Below are positions 9,155 through 17,499 of a DNA stretch of 64,000 nucleotides, in pieces (within the stretch, counting starts at the first letter, position 1; each line of letters opens with the position of its first letter). The notes under the pieces are model-generated. The model saw only the letters and a program-made list of their open reading frames with translations, was not told the DNA's origin and made no database searches. The stretch is from CAZSBB01 sp964605235 (GTDB lineage Bacteria > Planctomycetota > Phycisphaerae > Phycisphaerales > Phycisphaeraceae): positions 1 to 64,000 of the forward strand of contig CAZSBB010000020.1 of assembly GCA_964605235.1 (NCBI GenBank). Direction: 5' to 3'. Both the position numbers and the translations under genes were made by a program.

Positions 9155-10504
9155 ATGGCGGGCATGATTCCCGGTTTGATCATCGTAAGCGTGCTGCTGG
9201 CGCTCGCCCTGGCGGCGGTCGGCTGGTTGTGGGCGCAGCGCAACCACCTGCGGCAGCAGGTCGCCAGCACCGAAACCCGTGCGCTGGGGGTGGAAGCTCG
9301 GGCCGCCGACCTGGAAACCCGCGCCGCCGAGTTGAGCGATCAGCTCCATCGCGCCCGCACCGACGCCCAACTGGCCCAGCAGGCGTTGACTGCCGCCCAG
9401 GAGCAATTCACCGCCGCCCAGCAGCAGGCGCGCGACACCTTTCAAGCGCTTGCCGCCGATGTGCTGCAGCGCGCCAATCAACAGTTCCTGCAACTGGCGC
9501 AGCAGAATTTCCGCACCGAGCAGGTCGAAGCCGGCAAACAGCTTGAAGCCCGCAAGCAGGCGGTCGAAGCGCTGGTCAAACCCATCTCCGACACGCTGGT
9601 GAAGTACAATCAGTCGCTGCAGGAAGTGGAAAACGCCCGGCAAAAATCCTACGGCGCCCTGAGCGAACAGGTGCGCCAGCTCCAGGAACATCAGCAGGCG
9701 CTGCTGGGCGCCACCAGCACCCTCGCCAGCGCGCTCAAGCGCACCGACGTGGGTGGGCGCTGGGGTGAAGTGCAGCTCCGCCGCGTCGCTGAGTTGGCGG
9801 GCATGATTCCCCATTGTGATTTTGACGAACAAGCCAGCGTGGGCGATGCCTCCGCGCGGCAGCGGCCGGACATGGTCGTGAAGCTGCCGGCGGGGCGGGT
9901 GATCGTGGTCGACTCCAAGACCGTGCTCCGCGGCTACCTCGACGCGCTGGAAGCCGGCGACGAGCGTCAGCGCAAACAGCTCCTGGAGGAGCACGCCCGC
10001 AACCTCGACAACCGTGTGCGCGAGCTGGCCGCCAAGGCGTACACCCAGCAGTTTGAGCGCACGCCCGATTTTGTGGTGCAGTTCATCCCCGGCGAAGCGT
10101 TTTTGTATGCCGCGCTGCAGGTCCGGCCGGATCTGCTGGAAAACGCGCTGCAGAAGGGCGTCATCCTCGCCACCCCCAGCACGCTGGTGAGTCTGCTGCG
10201 GGTGATCGCGCTCGGCTGGCGCGAGGAACAGGTTGCCGAGGGGGCGCGGCAGATCAGCGACCTGGGCAAGGAACTGCACCAGCGCCTGTTCGTCATGATC
10301 GACCACATCACCAAGCTGGGCCAGAGCCTGGACAAAGCGGTCGGCAGTTACAACAGCTTCGTCGGCTCCCTCGAATCGCGCGTGCTGCCTTCAGCGCGAC
10401 GGTTCGAGCAACTGGGCGCCAGCGGCGGCAAGACGCTGCCCGAAGCGCTGCCCGGCGTTGACACCGCGCCGCGCTCGCTGCGCGAGGTGGAAGAGTCAGC
10501 GTAG
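9155..10504 (+). CDS. rmuC: DNA recombination protein RmuC homolog
   Basis: 449 residues from ATG 9155 (an alternative Met lies at 9164). One N-terminal transmembrane helix (about residues 5-28) is followed by a long coiled coil (about 35-190) rich in Ala, Glu and Gln. The RmuC nuclease-like domain follows: 'KRTDVGGRWGEVQLRRVAEL', 'DSKTVLRGYLDAL', 'FVVQFIPGEAFLYAAL' and 'VILATPSTLVSLLRV'. RmuC limits DNA inversion at short repeats in E. coli; the exact activity is unresolved. The gene is divergent from the GH10-like gene with a 142-base gap. Confidence 0.93.
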   Translation: MAGMIPGLIIVSVLLALALAAVGWLWAQRNHLRQQVASTETRALGVEARAADLETRAAELSDQLHRARTDAQLAQQALTAAQEQFTAAQQQARDTFQALAADVLQRANQQFLQLAQQNFRTEQVEAGKQLEARKQAVEALVKPISDTLVKYNQSLQEVENARQKSYGALSEQVRQLQEHQQALLGATSTLASALKRTDVGGRWGEVQLRRVAELAGMIPHCDFDEQASVGDASARQRPDMVVKLPAGRVIVVDSKTVLRGYLDALEAGDERQRKQLLEEHARNLDNRVRELAAKAYTQQFERTPDFVVQFIPGEAFLYAALQVRPDLLENALQKGVILATPSTLVSLLRVIALGWREEQVAEGARQISDLGKELHQRLFVMIDHITKLGQSLDKAVGSYNSFVGSLESRVLPSARRFEQLGASGGKTLPEALPGVDTAPRSLREVEESA

Positions 10505-10605
10505 TTGGAACAAGTGTGCTCGCTGCGCAACAGGTTGCGGTTGGACCCCGCCACGCCTAGCCGGTGACAAAATTGGCGCACGCACCGCGTCGCCTGCCTG
10601 TGCTT

Positions 10606-10813
10606 CGACCCCGGCAGGGGTCGTGGGCAGTAGCCATGGGAGAAGCGCAGCGCAACCCGTGGAAGGTGATTTCTCAGAAATTTCCTTCCGTCCCGGAGGG
10701 ACGGCGGAAGCTTCCTTCACCCCTGCCGGGGTGAGACATTGCATTGGATGTCAGTTCCCACGAGTTCCGCTGCGCTCCACTCGTGGCTACTTACCTGCGC
10801 CCCGTTCGGGGCG
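10606..10813. repeat. Noncoding element with five hairpins in an inverted repeat
   Basis: The gap 10505-10943 holds no supportable gene, but contains a dense run of perfect hairpins: 10606-10623 (CGACCCC/GGGGTCG), 10688-10704 (CCGTCCC/GGGACGG), 10718-10733 (CACCCC/GGGGTG), 10758-10786 (CCACGAGT/ACTCGTGG) and 10798-10813 (CGCCCCG/CGGGGCG). In addition, 10630-10662 is an imperfect reverse complement of 10758-10790. This structure is more than a terminator and looks like a mobile or recurrent intergenic element. The remaining gap, 10814-10943, shows nothing recognised. Confidence 0.65.
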
Positions 10814-10943
10814 AAGACTGGCGCAGAAATGTACGGGCAACAATACAAGCAACAAGCAGTAGCTGCCTCACGCCACATCGTGCTCCGGCTACATGGTGGA
10901 GCAACACGGACTGAGGTGCCGCATCAAACCCGCGAACGCCAAC

Positions 10944-11780
10944 TTATGGCGGGTTGGCGCTGTACATGTGCTGGCCGTTGATGGAGTAGATGCGTTCGCC
11001 GGTGTCGGCGTAATGCTGCCGCGGGCCGGCGTGCAGGTCCCAGTAGAGGATGTTGGCGGAACCGGCGTGGCGGAAGCCGATGCTTTTCCAGACGTCGTAG
11101 CCGCCGCCGGGTTGGCCGAACATCGCACCGGAGGTGTTGTCGATGGTGTTGTGGAACCACGCCTGGGAGTTCTGCGCCGCCGAGTCCATGTTCAGGGCGA
11201 CATCCGAGAGGCTGCGGTAGTTGCGGTCCGGGCCGCGTGACCAGCCGGGGCGGGTGCGGGTGTAAACGCTGTAACTGATGTCCCAGCGCTGGTCGTAGGA
11301 GGAGAGGGTGTAGCTCATCGCCCAGCGGGGGAAGCTCTGGTTGGCCGCCGCGCCGCCGGTGCCGATGTAAACGCGGGGCGCGTCACCGGGGCAGCGGAGC
11401 ACCTTGGGCACATCGCGGGACCAGACGGAAGTGAAGTCGGCGTGAATGACGGGCGCGACGTTGGGCCCTGACGCACCGAAGGAGGCGGAGCCGCCCAGCA
11501 CGCCGGTGACGCCCAGCTTGTACTGCCAGCCGTCGGCGGGATAGCGGGTGTTGGGGATGTAGTCGTCGAACATCTGGGCGTACATTTCATAGCCCATGCC
11601 GAACTGCTTGATCTGGCTGAGGCACTGAGCGGCCCACGCCGCCTGGCGCGCTTTGCTCAGCGCCGGCAGCAGCAGAGCGATCAGCAGCGAGATGATCGAG
11701 ATGACGACCAACAGTTCAATCAACGTGAACCCGACCGGCTTCCCCCGATGCCAGCCGCCGAGACGGCGCGCCGTGGACAT
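10944..11780 (-). CDS. Type II secretion pseudopilin-like protein
   Basis: 278 residues. The N-terminus has the prepilin cleavage/methylation motif G-FTLIELLVVISIISLLIALL (about residues 17-38), which a prepilin peptidase cuts after Gly and which then anchors the protein in the membrane. The C-terminal 'RHAGSANILYWDLHAG' (about 245) is the H-x9-D type motif of planctomycete and lentisphaeral pseudopilin-like proteins (DUF1559 type). The middle is an extracellular domain. The start is supported by GAGGAG 9 bases upstream. Such proteins are present in many copies in these phyla, and their role is largely unknown. Confidence 0.9.
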   Translation of the reverse strand: MSTARRLGGWHRGKPVGFTLIELLVVISIISLLIALLLPALSKARQAAWAAQCLSQIKQFGMGYEMYAQMFDDYIPNTRYPADGWQYKLGVTGVLGGSASFGASGPNVAPVIHADFTSVWSRDVPKVLRCPGDAPRVYIGTGGAAANQSFPRWAMSYTLSSYDQRWDISYSVYTRTRPGWSRGPDRNYRSLSDVALNMDSAAQNSQAWFHNTIDNTSGAMFGQPGGGYDVWKSIGFRHAGSANILYWDLHAGPRQHYADTGERIYSINGQHMYSANPP

Positions 11781-12185
11781 CTTCAGTGACTCCTCTTCCC
11801 TAAAGTGGTGAAACTGCTGCAGGGCATCCCATCCTGGATCAGCAAACCCGAATACAACGTTGTGAGGATTGTAGGCATCGTTTTATTACCAGGCAACAAC
11901 GATTTATAAACCATATCGGCGAACCGGTTTGGGGCGTGTGGTCGGCACTGCCAGAGGCACGTTTGCCGCCATACACAATGGTGAAAGCGTTCGCGGGCGT
12001 CCGGGGGTATATCCCCAGGGCTGAATTCGAGGTGCAGCCAAGTCCTGCAGTCGGCTGATTCAAGCGATTGCATCTGGGACGTTTACGGCATGACGGGCAC
12101 TGTGTTCAACTGGCTGGGGGATCAGGATGAGCCCATACCCGGCACGGGCTTGGAGCCGCTGGGACTGACCGCTACACTCCGCGTC
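11781..12185. other. Intergenic region between pseudopilin and cmk
   Basis: A stretch of 405 bases, richer in A+T than its surroundings near 11850-11920 (AACGATTTATAAACCATATCGG). It presumably holds the promoter for the minus-strand pseudopilin and some control for cmk. A minus-strand frame across 11783-12073 has no family features. No RNA gene is recognised. Confidence 0.4.
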
Positions 12186-12914
12186 ATGGAGCAGATGATC
12201 GTGACGCTCGATGGTCCAGCCGGCAGCGGCAAAAGCACCGTCGCCCGGCTGCTGGCGCAGCGGTTGGACGTGGAATTCCTCGACACCGGGGCGATGTACC
12301 GCGGCATTACCGCCGTGTGTCTCGACGCCGGCTGCGATCCCGCGGTCGATGCTGCCGGCGCGGTGAAAATCGCCCGGCAGGTGCAACTGCATTTCGACTG
12401 GAAAACCGATCCCCCGCGGTTGTTTGCCGGCGGGCGCGATCTGACTGATCGCCTGCGCGATCCGGATGTCACCACGCGTGTCAGCCCGCTGGCGGCGCTG
12501 GGGCCGGTGCGACAGGTGCTGGTGGACGCCCAGCGGCGCATCGGGCGCGCGCATCCCCGGCTGGTGACGGAAGGCCGCGACCAGGGGTCGGTGGTGTTTC
12601 CCCAGGCGCAGGCGAAGTTTTATCTCGACGCGGCGCCGCAGGTCCGCGCCCGCCGTCGCGCCGAGCAACTGCGCCAAGCCGGCCGGGTTGCCGACGAGGC
12701 GCAGATTCTCCAGCAGATTCTCGAACGGGATGACCGCGACGCCCACCGCGCCGATGGACCGCTGATCTGTCCGCCCGACGCCATGCGTCTGGATACCTCC
12801 GACCTCACGCTGCCGCAGGTGGTGGAGCGCCTGGAACAGCTGGTGCGTCAGCGCGTCGGCGACCACGCCGGCACCTCCTCCGCACCCGCCAGCGCCGGAG
12901 AGCACCCGCGGTGA
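12186..12914 (+). CDS. cmk: Cytidylate kinase
   Basis: 242 residues. A P-loop G-PAGSGKST lies near the start (about residues 10-17), followed by 'FLDTGAMYRGITAVCL', 'TEGRDQGSVVFPQA' and 'FYLDAAPQVRARRRAEQL'. These are the cytidylate kinase core, substrate and lid segments. It phosphorylates CMP and dCMP with ATP in pyrimidine nucleotide supply. ATG 12186 is chosen because the family begins just before the P-loop; an in-frame extension to 12090 is not conserved in type. The 3' end overlaps the acyltransferase gene by 4 bases, so they are translationally coupled. Confidence 0.95.
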   Translation: MEQMIVTLDGPAGSGKSTVARLLAQRLDVEFLDTGAMYRGITAVCLDAGCDPAVDAAGAVKIARQVQLHFDWKTDPPRLFAGGRDLTDRLRDPDVTTRVSPLAALGPVRQVLVDAQRRIGRAHPRLVTEGRDQGSVVFPQAQAKFYLDAAPQVRARRRAEQLRQAGRVADEAQILQQILERDDRDAHRADGPLICPPDAMRLDTSDLTLPQVVERLEQLVRQRVGDHAGTSSAPASAGEHPR

Positions 12915-13591
12915 ACGCAGCGACGCCCGCAGCGCGCTTGCCATGGCCGCGGCTCCTGACCTGGAGTGGGATCTATCTGCTCAGCTACGGCGTGCTGAGT
13001 TGGGCGTTTCGCTTTCGCGCCTGGGGGCAACACCATCTGCCGCCCACCGGCCCGGTGCTGCTGCTGGCGAATCACCAATCCTTCCTCGATCCGTTGCTGG
13101 TAGGTGTGGCGGCGCGCCCGCGTCCGTTTCACAGCATGGCGCGGGTGACGCTCTGGCGGCATCGTCTGCTGGGGCAGATGATCACGCTGCTCAATGGCAT
13201 TCCTGTCGATCAGGAAGCGCCCGACCTGCGGTCCATGCGGCGCTGCCTGGAAGTGCTGCGGCAGGGGCATGCCCTGCTGGTGTTCCCGGAAGGTTCGCGC
13301 ACCGAGGACGGCGCCGTGGCGGCCTTCGCACCGGGCGTCATGATGCTGGTGCGCCGCGCGCTGCCGATGGTGGTGCCGGTGGGGATTGAAGGTGCTTACA
13401 CCGCCTGGCCGCGGCACAGCAAACTGCCGCGCGTGGGGCCGCGCGTGGGGGTGGAGTTCGGCCCGGCATGGTCTGCGCAGCAGTTGCTGGCGCAGCCTCC
13501 GGCCGCGGCGCTGGCGCAGGTGCGCAGCGCGGTCGATCAGCTTCGCCTGCGGCTGCGGGAGCGGCTGGAACTGGACGAGGCCGCGGAGTGA
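12911..13591 (+). CDS. plsC: 1-acyl-glycerol-3-phosphate acyltransferase (PlsC-like)
   Basis: 226 residues from a GTG start that overlaps the cmk stop (GTGA). NHQSFLDP (HX4D, His55-Asp60) and 'VFPEGSRTEDG' (about 115-125) are the two catalytic and substrate motifs of the PlsC acyltransferase family. An N-terminal hydrophobic segment ('LLTWSGIYLLSYGVLSWAF') would attach it to the membrane. The reaction is acylation of lysophosphatidic acid in phospholipid synthesis. The cmk-plsC pairing is common in bacteria. Other lyso-lipid acceptors cannot be excluded. Confidence 0.9.
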   Translation: MNAATPAARLPWPRLLTWSGIYLLSYGVLSWAFRFRAWGQHHLPPTGPVLLLANHQSFLDPLLVGVAARPRPFHSMARVTLWRHRLLGQMITLLNGIPVDQEAPDLRSMRRCLEVLRQGHALLVFPEGSRTEDGAVAAFAPGVMMLVRRALPMVVPVGIEGAYTAWPRHSKLPRVGPRVGVEFGPAWSAQQLLAQPPAAALAQVRSAVDQLRLRLRERLELDEAAE

Positions 13592-13596
13592 TTGGG

Positions 13597-13602
13597 TATA
13601 CT
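13597..13602 (+). promoter_or_regulatory. Putative -10 box for cstA
   Basis: TATACT lies just after the plsC stop codon. A weak -35 (TGGACG at 13572-13577, spacer 19) lies inside plsC. It may drive cstA separately from the cmk-plsC pair. Confidence 0.35.
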
Positions 13603-13678
13603 GCTGCTTTCCCGGCGGCGCTGGGTGCGCCGGCTGTATTGACCTGGTCTGGCCTCACGTCCCGGAGTCGCATCCGCC

Positions 13679-15550
13679 ATGCAGACTTTGCTGATCGCCC
13701 TGGCTTCAGGCGTGGGCTTCCTCATCGCCTATCACACCTATGGCCGGTGGCTGGCGCGGAAAATCTTCCGACTCGACGCCCACGCCACGGTCCCCGCGGT
13801 CGAGCTCAACGACGATGTGGACTACGTGCCCACCGCCCGGAGCATCGTGTTCGGCCATCATTTCACCAGCATCGCCGGCACCGGGCCGATCGTCGGTCCC
13901 GCCATCGCCATCATGTGGGGTTGGGTTCCCGCCTTGCTGTGGGTGGTGTTCGGGTCGATCTTCATCGGCGCGGTGCATGACCTGGGGGCGCTGGTGGTGT
14001 CCCTGCGGAACAAGGGCCAGACCATCGGCGACATCGCCGGCCGGGTGCTCAATCCCCGCGTGCGCATCCTCTTCCTCACTGTCCTGCTGCTGAGCTTGTG
14101 GATCGTGCTGGCGATCTTTGGTCTGGTGATCGCCTCGGTCTTCACGATGTTCCCGGAAGCGGTGCTGCCGGTCTGGCTGCAAATCCCCATCGCGGTGTGG
14201 ATCGGCGTGGCGGTGCATCGCAAGGGCAAAAACCTGCTCTGGCCCTCGGTGATCGCCCTGGCGCTGATGTACCTGACGGTGTGGTTCGGCGCGGAGTGTC
14301 CGGGCATTGAATGGAAAGGCGGAGGACTGGGCGCGACGATCCACCAGCTCAACCTCACGCTCGCCGCCTGGCCGATCTGGACCTGGACGGCAATCCTGCT
14401 GATTTACTGCTTCATCGCCAGCGTGCTCCCGGTGTGGGTGCTGCTGCAGCCGCGCGATTACATCAACAGTCTGCAACTGATCAGCAGTCTGGCGCTGATC
14501 GTGCTCGGGCTGGCGGCGGCGGCGTTCTTCGGCAGCGCAGGTCGGCCGCTGGAACTGGTCGCCCCGGCGGTCAAGCTCGATCCGCTCAACGCGCCGTCGA
14601 TTCTGCCGTTCCTGTTCATCACCATTGCCTGCGGCGCGGTCAGCGGCTTCCACTGCCTGGTGTCCAGCGGCACCAGCAGCAAGCAGCTCAAGTGCGAAAC
14701 GGACGCCCATTTTGTGGGCTACGGCTCGATGCTCACCGAAGGTTTCCTCGCCACGCTGGTGATCCTGGCGGTGGCGGCGGGCATCGGTTACGGCTGGCCG
14801 GCGAAGTATCCGAACCTGATGGGCAGCGCCTTGTGGCAGGAGATCTACCACGACTGGGCGGCTGCGGACAAGGGTCTGGCGGTGAAGGTGGGCGCGTTTG
14901 TGGTGGGGGCCGCCAACTTCATTGAAGCGCTGGGCGTGGACCGCACCATGGCCAAGGCGATCATGGGGGTGCTGGTCGCGAGCTTTGCGGGCACCACGCT
15001 GGACACCGCCACGCGCCTGCAACGTTACGTGGTGCAGGAGTTGTTCAGCAGTGTGGGCCAGAGCCTGCCGGGTTTGCGGCCGGGGCTACGGCCGCTGGTG
15101 AATCCCTACGGCGCGACGGCTTTTGCCGTGGTCACCGCGTTTGTGCTGGCGCTGCTGCCCATGGGCAGCGACCCCTGGACGCTCAAGGATGCCGGCAAGG
15201 GCGGCATGTTGCTCTGGCCGATGTTCGGCGCCACCAACCAGTTGCTCGCGGGCTTGAGCTTCCTGGTCGTGTGCTTCTGGCTCTGGCGACGTAAGCTGCC
15301 CATCTGGTTTGCCGCCATCCCCGGCGTGTTCATGCTGCTGATGCCCGCCTGGGCGATGCTCAGCGACATGGGCAAGTGGCACGCGCAGGGCAAGACCCTG
15401 CTGGTGGTCGTGGGCGTGGTGGTATTGGTTCTGGAAGCATGGATGATTGTCGAAGCGCTGTTGATGTTCCCCAAAGTGCGCGGCGTGCTCGAAACGCCGG
15501 CGCGGGGTCCAGCGCCAGCTACGGCAGCAGAGGGAGGTCCCAATTGTTGA
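13679..15550 (+). CDS. cstA: Carbon starvation protein CstA family transporter
   Basis: 623 residues with about 15 or more hydrophobic segments. The opening ('AYHTYGRWLARKIFRLD', 'DYVPTARSIVFGHHFTSIAGTG') and 'GAVSGFHCLVSSGTSSKQL' are signature CstA blocks. CstA proteins import pyruvate and peptides in the inner membrane. The length is close to the usual ~690 for the longer forms and to the shorter planctomycetal form. It starts 87 bases after plsC; the downstream LEA-lipoprotein start overlaps its stop codon, so the two are coupled. Confidence 0.93.
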   Translation: MQTLLIALASGVGFLIAYHTYGRWLARKIFRLDAHATVPAVELNDDVDYVPTARSIVFGHHFTSIAGTGPIVGPAIAIMWGWVPALLWVVFGSIFIGAVHDLGALVVSLRNKGQTIGDIAGRVLNPRVRILFLTVLLLSLWIVLAIFGLVIASVFTMFPEAVLPVWLQIPIAVWIGVAVHRKGKNLLWPSVIALALMYLTVWFGAECPGIEWKGGGLGATIHQLNLTLAAWPIWTWTAILLIYCFIASVLPVWVLLQPRDYINSLQLISSLALIVLGLAAAAFFGSAGRPLELVAPAVKLDPLNAPSILPFLFITIACGAVSGFHCLVSSGTSSKQLKCETDAHFVGYGSMLTEGFLATLVILAVAAGIGYGWPAKYPNLMGSALWQEIYHDWAAADKGLAVKVGAFVVGAANFIEALGVDRTMAKAIMGVLVASFAGTTLDTATRLQRYVVQELFSSVGQSLPGLRPGLRPLVNPYGATAFAVVTAFVLALLPMGSDPWTLKDAGKGGMLLWPMFGATNQLLAGLSFLVVCFWLWRRKLPIWFAAIPGVFMLLMPAWAMLSDMGKWHAQGKTLLVVVGVVVLVLEAWMIVEALLMFPKVRGVLETPARGPAPATAAEGGPNC

Positions 15551-16035
15551 CGGTTCGTTCTGGTTCGCGGCAGGTGCTGGCGCTGACGGCAATGCTTTTG
15601 CTGTTGACCGCAGGCGTGGGGCCGCTGGTCGGCTGTGCGGTGTACAAGAAGTTCCGCACGCCTGCGCTGGCGGCGCTGGTGGTCGAGCAGGTGACGGTGC
15701 GCCTGGTGGAGCAATCCAGTGAAGGCGCCAGCTACCGCATTGAAGTCACCCTGCAGAATCCCAATGACGTGGATTTGCCGCTGCGCAGCGCGCAGTACCA
15801 GCTGTCGGTGGGGGAGAACAGCAGCCCGACCATGTCCGCCAACCCCCATCGCACGCTGGCGGCCAACGCCCGGCAACTGGTGGAACTGACCGTCGCGCTG
15901 CCGCAGGCGCCCGGCGGCGCCTGGCGTTGCCAGGGGTCGATCACATTTGAGCCGCCGGGGGAAATCCGCAAGATTTTGACCGACTCCCACGTGCCGTTGC
16001 CCAGCGTGGACTTTACGGGCGCAGGCACGCTCTAG
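15547..16035 (+). CDS. LEA type 2-like lipoprotein
   Basis: 162 residues from TTG 15547, which overlaps the cstA stop (TTGA) and follows AGGGAGG by a few bases; TTG 15544 is an alternative. A signal peptide ends in the lipobox LVGC (Cys about residue 30). The rest has the Late-embryogenesis-abundant type 2 pattern: 'VRLVEQSSEGASYRIEVTLQ', 'NPNDVDLPLRSAQYQL', 'VELTVALP'. These are small outer-membrane or periplasmic beta-sandwich proteins with unclear roles, sometimes tied to stress. Co-expression with CstA is implied. Confidence 0.78.
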   Translation: MTVRSGSRQVLALTAMLLLLTAGVGPLVGCAVYKKFRTPALAALVVEQVTVRLVEQSSEGASYRIEVTLQNPNDVDLPLRSAQYQLSVGENSSPTMSANPHRTLAANARQLVELTVALPQAPGGAWRCQGSITFEPPGEIRKILTDSHVPLPSVDFTGAGTL

Positions 16036-16312
16036 TTTCTTCCGCTTCAATGAACGACTGCTTAGCCGGTTTGCGCCTGCACCGGCGGCTGGTAGCATCA
16101 TGCGCTGACGTTGCATGACGTCGGAGCGGGATGAATTGGCGGGTCAACACCTGACCGGGGCCGGTGCGGCGCTGCTGCCGTGGTTGGAATCGCCCCACCG
16201 GTGCAGTTCAGGGATTCGGCAGCGAAAAAATGCGCCCTGCGGTGTCATGCAAGCTGGCACTGCTGATCCTTGTGCAGCATCCGCAGGTTGGTTGAATAGG
16301 GAAGGGTAGGGG

Positions 16313-17287
16313 ATGGCGCTCAATCGGCTGCATCGACTGATCCGGCTGATCACGTTGCTGCAAAGCGGCAACTTCCGTCATTCCCACGATCTGCAGGCGG
16401 AACTGGGCACCAGTCGGCGGACGCTCTTTCGGGACTTGCGCATGTTGGAAGCGGCGGGCATCCCGTACTACCACGACCCCCAGCGGGGCTATCGCATCGT
16501 GGGCAACTTCTTCCTGCCTCCGGTCAATCTCACCATTCCCGAAACGCTCGCGCTGCTGATGGTCGGCAAGCAGATGGCGCAGCAACGTCAACGCCCCATG
16601 GCGGCGGCGACCCTCTCGGCGATCTGCAAGCTCATCTCGTCCGTGCCCGAACCCATGCGCCAGGCGTGCGGCGACCTGCTGGCGCATGTCTCGGTGGATG
16701 CCGGCCCGCAAGCGGCATCCGACCGGGAACACGACCACTTCCTCCTGCTGCAACGCTGCATCGAGGAGAGCCGGGAGTGTGAGATCACCTACCACAGCCG
16801 GATGCGCGATGAGCCGGACCCGTTGCGGCTGCGGTTGCAACCCTATGTGCTGCACTTTGCCGCCCGGTCGTGGTATGTGCTGGGGCGTACCGATCGCCAC
16901 GCCGAGGTGCGCATCTTCAAGCTGGCGCGCATCGGCGCGGTGCGCGGGCTCGACCGCCGTTTCACCCGCCCGGCGTTCAGAGTGGCGGACAAGATCGGCC
17001 AGGCGTGGCAGTTCATCCCCGAAGGAAAGCTGTATCGGGTGGAACTGGTGTTCAGCGCCCAGGTGGCGATCAATGCCGCCGAGGTGCGCTGGCATCCCAG
17101 TCAGGAACAGGAAATGCTGCCCGATGGGCGGTGTCGCATGCGATTTGTGGTCGATGGGCTGACGGAGATCGCCTGGTGGATTTGTGGCTATGCCGACCAG
17201 GTGCAGGTCATCAAGCCCAAAGCCCTGCGTCAGCGCGTCGGCCGCATGCTCGCCGCCGGCGCGAAACAGTATGAGCAGACGCCGTGA
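16313..17287 (+). CDS. HTH and WYL-domain transcriptional regulator
   Basis: 324 residues. An N-terminal HTH ('HRLIRLITLLQSGNFRHSHD', 'TSRRTLFRDLRMLEAAGIPY') is followed by a WYL domain (about 155-240, 'CEITYHSRMR', 'PYVLHFAARSWYVLGR') and a C-terminal extension ending 'EIAWWICGYADQVQVIKP'. The YafY/DeoR-like layout suggests a ligand-responsive DNA-binding regulator. GGGAAGGGTAGGGG precedes the ATG. It is a paralog of the gene at 40237. Its target is unknown; the 277 bases upstream contain no gene. Confidence 0.88.
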   Translation: MALNRLHRLIRLITLLQSGNFRHSHDLQAELGTSRRTLFRDLRMLEAAGIPYYHDPQRGYRIVGNFFLPPVNLTIPETLALLMVGKQMAQQRQRPMAAATLSAICKLISSVPEPMRQACGDLLAHVSVDAGPQAASDREHDHFLLLQRCIEESRECEITYHSRMRDEPDPLRLRLQPYVLHFAARSWYVLGRTDRHAEVRIFKLARIGAVRGLDRRFTRPAFRVADKIGQAWQFIPEGKLYRVELVFSAQVAINAAEVRWHPSQEQEMLPDGRCRMRFVVDGLTEIAWWICGYADQVQVIKPKALRQRVGRMLAAGAKQYEQTP

Positions 17288-17499
17288 CCTGCGGGGATTG
17301 ACGGTCGGTTGCGGGTGCGGTCGATAGCACGTGTCGGCGACTCCTGCCGGTGGGGTGCAGTTGGCACGACGTGGTCTGCGATCTGCGGGGTAGAGCGACA
17401 CGGAAGGGAGTGGGGCGGCTGGCGTCTACTGCCAGCGCGGCGTGGAGAAGACGAACTCACGAGATTGACGGCCGGTGGGGGGCCGGGAGAGGGGCTTGC

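Noticed and set aside
12090..12185. Upstream extension of cmk
   Set aside because: The family begins immediately before the P-loop; the extra residues have no family match.
16036..16312. Possible hairpin terminator after the LEA lipoprotein
   Set aside because: AGCCGGT/ACCGGCGGCT pairs, but no U-run follows, so it is not listed as a terminator.
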